Virus record (IMG/VR): IMGVR_UViG_3300047368_000080
Location: 1-26,973 of that record
DNA: 26,973 nucleotides
Source of the DNA: a virus
Strand: one strand, 5' to 3'
The notes under the pieces were generated by a model that saw only the letters and a list, made by a program, of their open reading frames with translations, ran no database searches and had not been told where the DNA came from. Below, piece by piece: positions 7,125-11,915 of this stretch. The translations under genes were made by a program, and so were the position numbers. Position 1 is the stretch's first letter. Every line of letters begins with the position of its first letter.

Positions 7125-7157
7125 CTTAACATTGGCTTAACATTGGGTAACATTAGG
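7125..7157 (+). repeat. Three tandem 11-bp operator-like repeats
   Basis: CTTAACATTGG at 7125-7135 and again at 7136-7146, then the variant GTAACATTAGG at 7147-7157. The 11-base period places each copy on the same face of the helix. The array covers the -33 TTG of the promoter at 7143, which is a typical operator position. The same motif recurs at 8435-8456 (- strand) and 8483-8504. Confidence 0.7.
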
Positions 7158-7170
7158 CTTCGTATGTTTG
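7143..7170 (+). promoter_or_regulatory. Bacteroidota-type promoter for the 7195 operon
   Basis: TTG 7143-7145, 17-base spacer, TATGTTTG 7163-7170. Transcription is expected near 7177, giving a short A-rich leader before the ATG at 7195. The -33 element lies in the second 11-bp repeat. Confidence 0.75.
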
Positions 7171-7194
7171 CATCGAACATAAAAATAAATACAA

Positions 7195-7704
7195 ATGGAA
7201 ATACAAATTGAGTTTGGGGGATTTTACGGATTTCACGATGACTACATTGAAGATAGATGCGACACATTAAGTATTGATACTGATGATGTAAATTGGCATA
7301 AGACTTTTATTCATTATAGCGTAGCTTGGGTGCATAGATTTACAGACATGACAGGAATAGAATTGTTTTTTATTGGATTAGACAGTCCACGATACTACAA
7401 TTTTCGCACCGATAACATTATAGCAAAAGTATTGCCTGATGTTGTTCAGCACCTGATGACGTATATAAACGATGAATTTAAGGAATGGGCAAATCCACAA
7501 TTACAAAGTAGGTCTGGATTTCACTCATTCTATAATGGCGTTGATGACTTAATCGAACGCAGTAAAGATGATGATGATGATAAGGCTATATTATTAGGTA
7601 TGGTTTGCAATTACTTAATTGAAGTAATGGAAGTAAACGAGGATATTTACGAGTTAGAATATGACATAATAGAATTAACAGATAAAACAACAAATAATGA
7701 ATAA
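7195..7704 (+). CDS. Conserved acidic phage protein, unknown function
   Basis: 169 residues, very acidic, with a DDDDD run near residue 125. The N-terminal part reads MEIQIEFGGFYGFHDDYIED, followed by IELFFIGLDSPRYYNFRTDN (about 55-74). 'LDSP(K/R)YYNF.TD' is a pattern I recall from hypothetical proteins of Bacteroidota phages and elements. It is the first gene of an early operon. The acidity and early position would fit a DNA mimic or anti-restriction role, but nothing in the sequence proves that. Confidence 0.75.
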   Translation: MEIQIEFGGFYGFHDDYIEDRCDTLSIDTDDVNWHKTFIHYSVAWVHRFTDMTGIELFFIGLDSPRYYNFRTDNIIAKVLPDVVQHLMTYINDEFKEWANPQLQSRSGFHSFYNGVDDLIERSKDDDDDKAILLGMVCNYLIEVMEVNEDIYELEYDIIELTDKTTNNE

Positions 7705-7909
7705 CGAAGAAATATATATTGACGAGATAATAACATTATGGTCTAATGAAGATGGCGTATGCTTATCGAATGACCACAATACAGTAACAATACGCCCACA
7801 GGCATTGTTCGATTGGCTACCAAGTATTATTGAGGTAACCATGAAGCAAAAGAAAAAAGAAGATGAAGATTTGATTATGCAATTAAAACACAAAATAAAT
7901 GGGATTTGA
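7697..7909 (+). CDS. Hypothetical protein (70 aa)
   Basis: Starts MNNEEIYIDEIITLWSNEDG and ends with a Lys/Glu-rich helix (KQKKKEDEDLIMQLKHKING). No recognised domain. It overlaps the preceding gene by eight bases and the following gene by eleven, so it belongs to the same translation unit. Confidence 0.65.
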   Translation: MNNEEIYIDEIITLWSNEDGVCLSNDHNTVTIRPQALFDWLPSIIEVTMKQKKKEDEDLIMQLKHKINGI

Positions 7910-8192
7910 TAAACACAAATGGAAAGAAGGATTGAAGGATGATATATTATATATGATGTCGGATAATTCAATAGCAAACGAAGATGAGCTTCGCACATTC
8001 ATACATGAAGAGATAGATAATCAATGTATATACTATTCTGATTGCCTCGACATAATGAGGGAATATAATATGTATGATTGGAGTAGTTTAGAAATGGAAT
8101 GTACAAATGTTTCACAGGTTGCATACTGCATACTACTTGAGGAAACTTATAGTTTAGATTATGATGAACTTAAAGACGAATTACATGATTAG
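7899..8192 (+). CDS. Hypothetical acidic protein (97 aa)
   Basis: Starts MGFDKHKWKEGLKDDILYMM and contains FIHEEIDNQCIYYSDCLDIM and EYNMYDWSSLEME. It is acidic like its operon partners. The 'IHE.iDn.ciYysDc..I' pattern is reminiscent of small proteins in other Bacteroidota phages; the function is unknown. It is the last clear gene of the 7195 operon. Confidence 0.68.
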   Translation: MGFDKHKWKEGLKDDILYMMSDNSIANEDELRTFIHEEIDNQCIYYSDCLDIMREYNMYDWSSLEMECTNVSQVAYCILLEETYSLDYDELKDELHD

Positions 8193-8244
8193 TTTAACAA
8201 CAGGAATTTTATTTTTACTTACACTTATATTGTTGTCAAGATAA
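8185..8244 (+). CDS. Possible 19-residue hydrophobic peptide
   Basis: ATG 8185 overlaps the end of the preceding gene. The peptide MISLTTGILFLLTLILLSR is one hydrophobic helix with a basic end. Translational coupling is plausible, but such a short AT-rich ORF can arise by chance. Confidence 0.25.
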   Translation: MISLTTGILFLLTLILLSR

Positions 8245-8246
8245 GC

Positions 8247-8337
8247 AATTCAATATATGATTGTTTTGCAATTCAATACCCCCTTTTGTAAATTTAATAC
8301 CCTATGAATTTAATAGGGCTATGAATTCAATAGGGGG
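8247..8337. repeat. AATTYAATA repeat cluster, foldable
   Basis: Copies start at 8247, 8270, 8291, 8307 and 8324. Two early copies are followed by CCC runs and the last two by GGG runs. As a result CCCTAT/ATAGGG (8300-8305 with 8313-8318) and an outer ACCCCC/GGGGGT pair can form a nested stem-loop. Spacing is 16-23 bases. No protein is encoded. Confidence 0.7.
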
Positions 8338-8358
8338 TGTATGCTTGGATTTCGGGTG

Positions 8359-8386
8359 TGTAGGGGTTGCCCTACATGGTGTAGGG
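8359..8386. other. Mutually exclusive hairpins (switch-like)
   Basis: Arm A TGTAGGG (8359-8365), loop GTTG, arm A' CCCTACA (8370-8376), spacer TGG, second arm A TGTAGGG (8380-8386). A' pairs perfectly with either copy of A, so two 7-bp hairpins compete. No T run follows on either strand. It could act in the leftward transcript from 8422-8450 or in read-through from the 7195 operon. Confidence 0.6.
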
Positions 8387-8421
8387 GAAATCTGACGTTA
8401 AGGCGTGAACAGTCCATTTTG

Positions 8422-8450
8422 CAAATATACAAAATTGCATGTTAACTCAA
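8422..8450 (-). promoter_or_regulatory. Leftward Bacteroidota-type promoter
   Basis: On the - strand TTG (8450-8448), 18-base spacer, TATATTTG (8429-8422). Two 11-base TTAACAT repeats (8456-8446 and 8445-8435) overlap it. Its transcript would run through the hairpins and repeats and antisense to the 7195 operon. The only ORF is 32 codons long (8417-8319), so the product may be a non-coding RNA. Confidence 0.6.
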
Positions 8451-8456
8451 TGTTAA
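8435..8456 (-). repeat. Two 11-bp operator-like repeats, - strand
   Basis: On the - strand TTAACATTGAG (8456-8446) is followed directly by TTAACATGCAA (8445-8435). It is the inverted counterpart of the array at 8483-8504, with a 26-base interval between the two arrays. Confidence 0.6.
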
Positions 8457-8482
8457 ATCTTTGTTTCATTTGGTAACAATTT

Positions 8483-8504
8483 CTTAACATTGGCTTAACA
8501 TTGG
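8483..8504 (+). repeat. Two tandem 11-bp operator-like repeats
   Basis: CTTAACATTGG occurs at 8483-8493 and 8494-8504, identical to the first two copies at 7125-7146. A degenerate copy, GGTAACAATTT, precedes at 8472-8482 in the same 11-base phase. The array overlaps the -33 element of the promoter at 8501. Confidence 0.7.
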
Positions 8505-8528
8505 AAATAAAAAAACGTTGCATATTTG
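8501..8528 (+). promoter_or_regulatory. Promoter for the mini-gene operon
   Basis: TTG 8501-8503, 17-base spacer, CATATTTG 8521-8528 (one mismatch to TAnnTTTG). Transcription near 8535 gives a leader of about 14 bases before ATG 8549. This makes an upstream start at 8501 impossible. Confidence 0.65.
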
Positions 8529-8548
8529 TACCAACAAAAACAAACATT

Positions 8549-8821
8549 ATGAAAACAATTACAGATTACCAAAACCTTAAAACAGAGTTAGAAACAATAA
8601 AAGTTAATCACAAAGAAAAAGGTTTAGACCCTTGCTTTATTTCAGTAAGCGCAAGTGGAATGAATTGGAGGGAAGCAAAGAAGATAGGAATGAAAAAAGA
8701 TTACTATTACGGTTGGGTGTTTTATAGCACATCTACAAACTCAAATGGTTATGACTTGTATGAGAAAATAAAACAAGCGTGTAAAGGTTTTAGTCTTTAC
8801 GTTTCAGAAAGACAATTATAA
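8549..8821 (+). CDS. Hypothetical protein (90 aa), first gene of the mini-gene operon
   Basis: Starts MKTITDYQNLKTELETIKVN and includes CFISVSASGMNWREAKKIGM. No domain recognised. The start at 8549 was chosen over an in-frame ATG at 8501 because the promoter -33 to -7 elements occupy 8501-8528. The start context (caaacattATG after an A/C-rich leader) matches the other genes of this operon. A GNRA-capped hairpin follows ten bases after the stop, which may set this gene's mRNA level apart from the rest. Confidence 0.7.
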   Translation: MKTITDYQNLKTELETIKVNHKEKGLDPCFISVSASGMNWREAKKIGMKKDYYYGWVFYSTSTNSNGYDLYEKIKQACKGFSLYVSERQL

Positions 8822-8830
8822 TAATAAAAC

Positions 8831-8848
8831 AGGGGGAGCAATCCCCCT
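8831..8848. other. Perfect hairpin with GCAA tetraloop
   Basis: AGGGGGA-GCAA-TCCCCCT: seven perfect pairs, six of them G-C or flanking, closed by a GNRA loop. No T run follows on the + strand, so it is more likely an mRNA stability or processing element, or a pausing site, than a full terminator. On the - strand it is followed after one base by TTTTATTAT and could end leftward transcription. Confidence 0.6.
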
Positions 8849-8863
8849 ATAAAACAACACAAT

Positions 8864-9007
8864 ATGAAAACAAACAACACAAACAACAGAACACAGAAAA
8901 CGATTGAAACTTTTGCGCTAATCATTGCAACAATTTACAGTATTGCAACCGTTCTTGGCGTTGGGTATATTTTACTAAACATTGACAAAGTATCTTTTAA
9001 TTTCTAG
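8864..9007 (+). CDS. Small single-helix membrane protein (47 aa)
   Basis: MKTNNTNNRTQKTIETFALI begins a polar N-terminal segment followed by a hydrophobic helix (IIATIYSIATVLGVGYILL, about residues 20-38) and the tail NIDKVSFNF. An inner-membrane peptide is likely. It lies just downstream of the GNRA hairpin, and the next membrane peptide follows after four bases. Function unknown. Confidence 0.6.
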   Translation: MKTNNTNNRTQKTIETFALIIATIYSIATVLGVGYILLNIDKVSFNF

Positions 9008-9011
9008 CAAT

Positions 9012-9107
9012 ATGAAGACAATCGACAAACTAACAAAAAAAGCGGTGCATCTACTTTTGTACATCATTCCGCTATATTTAGCCCTTCGCATTATATTAAC
9101 ACAATAA
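9012..9107 (+). CDS. Very small membrane peptide (31 aa)
   Basis: MKTIDKLTKKAVHLLLYIIP followed by LYLALRIILTQ: a basic N-terminal end and one hydrophobic helix. It is four bases after the preceding membrane protein gene and has the same A-rich start context (agcaatATGAAG). Possibly the two peptides act together. Confidence 0.5.
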   Translation: MKTIDKLTKKAVHLLLYIIPLYLALRIILTQ

Positions 9108-9119
9108 AACAAAACAAAG

Positions 9120-9320
9120 ATGAAAATAGAATTCATAAAAGACGATAACGACAAAACAATAGGTTATAAATTGATACCTGAAAACGAAAGCGAAAAATAC
9201 CAAATAAACGAAATTAGAAACCAATATTTTTGGGGGAGCGTAAAATACGATGGAAGGGAAGGTGGCTGCTCAAAATTCGCTGGTAATTTGAAATTTAAAT
9301 TTGGTGAATTACAATTATAA
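9120..9320 (+). CDS. Hypothetical protein (66 aa)
   Basis: Starts MKIEFIKDDNDKTIGYKLIP; a beta-rich, charged protein ending NLKFKFGELQL. No recognised motif. It is preceded by AAAACAAAACAAAG directly before ATG, the same leader as the GTG gene at 9332. Confidence 0.6.
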   Translation: MKIEFIKDDNDKTIGYKLIPENESEKYQINEIRNQYFWGSVKYDGREGGCSKFAGNLKFKFGELQL

Positions 9321-9331
9321 AACAAAACAAA

Positions 9332-9484
9332 GTGGAACTACAAATATACATACATCGCAAAACTAAATTCTTACGATTAAGAAATAAACCATCTATATAT
9401 ATTGGCAAAGGTTCAATACAAATATACACAGGCAAAATATTTTGTTTTGCTGCTGGTTTAAACTTATATAATAAAGTACAATAA
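9332..9484 (+). CDS. Small basic protein, GTG start (50 aa)
   Basis: ORF from GTG 9332 reading (M)ELQIYIHRKTKFLRLRNKP and ending AAGLNLYNKVQ. The leader AAAACAAAACAAA directly before GTG copies the one before ATG 9120, which supports the unusual start. It fills the gap between 9320 and 9499 exactly. It may be a beta-strand-rich nucleic-acid binder judging by its basic residues, but no family is recognised. Confidence 0.5.
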   Translation: MELQIYIHRKTKFLRLRNKPSIYIGKGSIQIYTGKIFCFAAGLNLYNKVQ

Positions 9485-9498
9485 TAAAACACAGAAAC

Positions 9499-9777
9499 AT
9501 GAAACAAACAAAGATAGTACAAATGTTAGGACGCACAGGTCGACCAGTATCGAATCAATTTTTAATATTTACTAAAGAAGGTACATATTTTCAGAGCTAT
9601 AAAAGTATCATCGCATTCAAGCCAAACGATGACAGGCGCATTCAGTTAGACTCTTACTACTGGGATTATTCCGCCACTACTGGCAAATATAGAAACGATT
9701 TTCTCGGGGAAGGTATAGCCGACACAAGAGCAAAGATAGAAAGTAAAGAATACTTTTTGACTAACTTAAATAATTAA
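9499..9777 (+). CDS. Conserved phage protein of unknown function (92 aa)
   Basis: Contains GRTGRPVSNQFLIFTKEGTY, FQSYKSIIAF, then LDSYYWDYSATTGKYRNDFL and a KIESKEYFLTNLN end. The pattern 'TGRPV.NQF ... FQSY.S.IA ... WDYS.TTGKYRN.FL.E' is one I recall from small proteins in many phages (a DUF8033-like family; name uncertain). No biochemical role is known to me. The strongly conserved core suggests a folded beta-rich domain. Confidence 0.75.
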   Translation: MKQTKIVQMLGRTGRPVSNQFLIFTKEGTYFQSYKSIIAFKPNDDRRIQLDSYYWDYSATTGKYRNDFLGEGIADTRAKIESKEYFLTNLNN

Positions 9778-9781
9778 GAAA

Positions 9782-9940
9782 ATGAAAGCATACGAAAATA
9801 CACAAATAAACAATTTAGTTTATCCATGTAATGTATATGGATACAATGTACAATTTACGGACGGTTACGGAAACAAAACAAAGTACCTAAACATAAACGC
9901 TAAACAATTGGAACAAATAAAAAACATAATAACAAGATGA
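9782..9940 (+). CDS. Hypothetical protein (52 aa)
   Basis: Starts MKAYENTQINNLVYPCNVYG and ends NAKQLEQIKNIITR. It looks like a small beta-hairpin plus helix protein. It begins four bases after the preceding stop, and its TGA overlaps the next ATG (ATGA). Confidence 0.55.
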   Translation: MKAYENTQINNLVYPCNVYGYNVQFTDGYGNKTKYLNINAKQLEQIKNIITR

Positions 9941-10131
9941 AACCAAAACTATACACACAAAGAAACGAATTGACAAAATACGCTTTATGTTGTGGATACG
10001 CCCAAACAAGAAACAACAAAACGTTAACGTTTATACACAACGTTTATAAGGTTGCTTCATTATACGAAGTAAAGTATTTTGATACATTAAAGCAAGCGAG
10101 AAGATATCTATATACGGGTAAAATAAATTAA
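9937..10131 (+). CDS. Hypothetical protein (64 aa)
   Basis: Starts MKPKLYTQRNELTKYALCCG and ends FDTLKQARRYLYTGKIN. The opening 'LYTQRN.L.KYA.CCGY' and the closing 'T..QAR..Y' resemble small proteins of other Bacteroidota phages that I recall without a function. Basic. Coupled to the preceding gene by ATGA. Confidence 0.62.
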   Translation: MKPKLYTQRNELTKYALCCGYAQTRNNKTLTFIHNVYKVASLYEVKYFDTLKQARRYLYTGKIN

Positions 10132-10133
10132 TC

Positions 10134-10274
10134 ATGAGTAGGAATATATTTGAAAATAATTTACGGATAATTAAAGAAAGTAAAACAAATCCAGCCAAAG
10201 AAATAAATCATCTACAGGATAAAGACTTTATTAAGTGGCTGAATGATAACGGGTTAATTAACTGGCTAAAATAA
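10134..10274 (+). CDS. Hypothetical protein (46 aa)
   Basis: Starts MSRNIFENNLRIIKESKTNP and ends FIKWLNDNGLINWLK. Helical, with a tryptophan-containing tail. It starts two bases after the preceding stop. No motif recognised. Confidence 0.5.
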   Translation: MSRNIFENNLRIIKESKTNPAKEINHLQDKDFIKWLNDNGLINWLK

Positions 10275-10281
10275 AAATAGC

Positions 10282-10431
10282 ATGAAAAGGTATATTTTTT
10301 TTCTTCTGTTTCTCACATCATGCATAGACAATAAAGAAACAATAGTATGCGAATGTGTAGAGACAAACGATATAATAATAATAAACGAAGTCATCAAAGA
10401 CATTGATATTTGCGATACAGTATGCAAATAG
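10282..10431 (+). CDS. Small lipoprotein (49 aa)
   Basis: MKRYIFFLLFLTSC is a short type II signal peptide: basic start, hydrophobic core, lipobox LTSC with Cys14. The mature peptide begins CIDNKET and holds four more cysteines (C23, C25, C44, C48), so disulphides or metal binding are possible. It should be lipid-anchored at the cell envelope. Acidic residues just after the Cys could act as the surface-export signal known for Bacteroidota lipoproteins (weak). Phage lipoproteins often block superinfection, for example T5 Llp; that role is inferred. It is last in the operon, 19 bases before the terminator. Confidence 0.7.
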   Translation: MKRYIFFLLFLTSCIDNKETIVCECVETNDIIIINEVIKDIDICDTVCK

Positions 10432-10450
10432 AAGTAGTTTGTTTTGTTTA

Positions 10451-10481
10451 AAGGGGTTGCAGAAATGTAACCCTTTTTTTT
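10451..10481 (+). terminator. Intrinsic terminator of the mini-gene operon
   Basis: GGGTTGC-AGAAAT-GTAACCC (7-bp stem, one G-T pair), extendable by AAG/TTT, followed by eight T residues. It closes the 8549-10431 operon. Confidence 0.8.
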
Positions 10482-10529
10482 ATGTCCATACGTTAAAAAA
10501 TACTACAAATACAACAAATACGGCTAAAT

Positions 10530-10576
10530 GTGGGGTACTCTGACTGGTAAGTACTACTACTACCTTATATCCCCAC
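10530..10576. other. Long stem-loop, possible structured RNA
   Basis: GTGGGG (10530-10535) pairs with CCCCAC (10571-10576) around a 35-base interior containing GGTA...TACC and ACTACTACTACC. It lies beyond the terminator with no nearby promoter. Structure is suggested by pairing only. Confidence 0.35.
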
Positions 10577-10610
10577 TCTCTACCTACCTAATCATTTCCA
10601 CCTGCCATTC

Positions 10611-10738
10611 AATTCAATAGGTATGAATTTAATAGGTGGTATAACATCTATTGTTGTGCAATAGAATTGCCTTACAATTCAATACCCATACTTGTGAATC
10701 TAATACCCTTTTCGTATATTAGCTATGAATTTAATAGT
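10611..10738. repeat. AATTYAATA repeat cluster
   Basis: Copies start at 10611 (followed by GG), 10626 (GG), 10677 (CCC), 10697 (AATCTAATACCC) and 10728 (followed by GT and the ATG at 10739). The last copy is the direct leader of the gene at 10739. Confidence 0.7.
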
Positions 10739-11002
10739 ATGGCAAAACGTAAGATAAAACCAATTCCATTGCATTTACAAGACACAGATAAAGCTCGTAA
10801 AGCTATCTCTTGGGCGTTTAGAAGCTATTTAAGAGCATATCCCGTTCCAAGTGGAGGTATGTATCATATTGAAATAGATAATGGCTTAAAACGCATTAAA
10901 TCGCCTCAAACGTACAAAAAAGAAGAATTGACTGATGCTTTGTGGCGCATCTACATAAAATACTACGACAACCATTTAGAAAAAGTAGGTTATGAATCAT
11001 AA
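10739..11002 (+). CDS. Hypothetical basic protein (87 aa)
   Basis: Starts MAKRKIKPIPLHLQDTDKAR and continues with ISWAFRSYLRAYPVPSGGMY. Basic N terminus; no domain recognised. An in-frame ATG at 10667 would add 24 residues translated from the repeat cluster. I chose 10739 because AATTTAATAGT-ATG matches the leader of the protease gene at 18806 and because MAKRKI is a typical start. It stands alone between repeat regions, transcribed by an unrecognised promoter or by read-through. Confidence 0.65.
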   Translation: MAKRKIKPIPLHLQDTDKARKAISWAFRSYLRAYPVPSGGMYHIEIDNGLKRIKSPQTYKKEELTDALWRIYIKYYDNHLEKVGYES

Positions 11003-11011
11003 CTGGTTACT

Positions 11012-11126
11012 CATGTTATTATACGATACATGTTATATTATTTATATAGAGTGCATCATGTTATTACTCTTTATGAAACATAACCTTCTTAAAATGCATA
11101 TTAAGATACGATACATGTTATTATAC
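11012..11126 (+). repeat. AT-rich direct repeats (CATGTTAT)
   Basis: CATGTTAT occurs at 11012, 11029, 11057 and 11114. GATACATGTTAT follows ATAC at both 11029 and 11114, and CATGTTATTATAC is shared by 11012 and 11114. The surrounding 11003-11210 is very AT-rich and non-coding. It could be an origin, an operator set or a late promoter region. Confidence 0.5.
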
Positions 11127-11210
11127 ATTAAGATATATATTATATATATGTGTCATACAGGCAGGTGCATAATCAATAAGTACACTTAAACAACCAATTA
11201 TTATTTAGAT

Positions 11211-11915
11211 ATGAAAACCATAGAATTAGAATTATCAGTTCCAACTGACTTATCAAGCATAACACTTGGACAGTACCAGCGTTATATGAAGGTCATTGAA
11301 GAGAACGGAGAAGATGCTGATGATTTCTTGGCGCTAAAGACTATTGAGATATTCTGTAACATATCCCTAAAAGATGTTCTTAACATTCCAGCTAAAGATG
11401 CTGACAGGGTATTAAGCATAATCAACAAGGCGTTTGAAGAGAAACCTAATCTAATACGCAGGTTTGACTTACTTGGCGTAGATATGGGATTTGAACCGCA
11501 GTTAGAGAATATTGCTCTTGGCGCATACATAGACGTTGAAGATAATATATCAGACTGGAGTAGAATGCACAAAGCGATGGCAGCGCTGTATCGACCTGTC
11601 AACTTCAAGCAAAAGGACAAATATACAGTATCGCCCTATGAACCAAGCGAAGAGGTGTCAAACCTTATGAAGGAAATGCCCCTCGATGTAGTAATGAGTG
11701 CTATGGTTTTTTTTTACGATTTAGGGAAGGAGTTGTTGAAAGCTATACCGAGCTATATACAGAAAAATCTGACGGAGGAACAGACTTATCAGCTCAAGCA
11801 AACTTTGGCTCAAAATGGGGTTGGTATCAATCAATCTACGCTCTCGCTGGAGGAAATGTTCTCAAGTTTAACGAAGTTACCAACCTTCCAATTTTCCAAT
11901 GCCTCAACTTCCTGA
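11211..11915 (+). CDS. Tail assembly chaperone, 0-frame product
   Basis: 234 residues, first gene of the virion block. It corresponds to the short product (lambda gpG role) that coats the tape measure during tail assembly and is absent from the virion. The N-terminal part is helical and acidic (MKTIELELSVPTDLSSITLG). At codons 166-168 it reads GTT TTT TTT within nine T residues, a T-TTT-TTT slippery site; most ribosomes stay in frame and end at 11915. The alternative -1 frame to 11977 carries a recognisable chaperone C-terminal domain. Assignment rests on position, two-frame structure and the C-terminal motif. Confidence 0.78.
   Translation: MKTIELELSVPTDLSSITLGQYQRYMKVIEENGEDADDFLALKTIEIFCNISLKDVLNIPAKDADRVLSIINKAFEEKPNLIRRFDLLGVDMGFEPQLENIALGAYIDVEDNISDWSRMHKAMAALYRPVNFKQKDKYTVSPYEPSEEVSNLMKEMPLDVVMSAMVFFYDLGKELLKAIPSYIQKNLTEEQTYQLKQTLAQNGVGINQSTLSLEEMFSSLTKLPTFQFSNASTS

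Larger units (their letters stand above)
8193..8548. other. Intergenic control region between two early operons
   Basis: This 356-base stretch has no convincing gene. From left to right it holds a possible 19-residue peptide, five copies of the AATTYAATA repeat (8247-8337), a three-arm alternative hairpin (8359-8386), a leftward promoter (8422-8450) and a rightward promoter (8501-8528). Each promoter is overlapped by tandem TTAACATTG repeats. Confidence 0.7.
10432..10738. other. Intergenic region with terminator, hairpins and repeats
   Basis: No gene seen over 307 bases. It holds the terminator at 10451-10481, a stem-loop at 10530-10576, an inverted repeat CCACCT/AGGTGG (10598-10603 with 10634-10639), two abutting perfect 6-bp hairpins (10648-10664 and 10664-10680) and the AATTYAATA cluster. 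No TAnnTTTG promoter was found. Confidence 0.6.

Noticed and set aside
8319-8417. 32-codon - strand ORF behind the leftward promoter
   Set aside because: It is rich in Pro, His and Arg because it translates the hairpin arms and repeats; kept only as part of the RNA finding.
8501-8548. Upstream ATG for the 90-residue protein
   Set aside because: The promoter -33 to -7 elements and the expected transcription start lie within this stretch, so it cannot be in the mRNA.
10667-10738. 24-codon N-terminal extension of the gene at 10739
   Set aside because: It is made of the repeat cluster; ATG 10739 has the AATTTAATAGT leader seen elsewhere and a typical start.
10992-11189. 65-residue ORF across the AT-rich repeat region
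   Set aside because: Its sequence (many Tyr, Ile, Leu and Met) simply mirrors the direct repeats and AT-rich DNA, it has no motif, and it starts inside the preceding gene.
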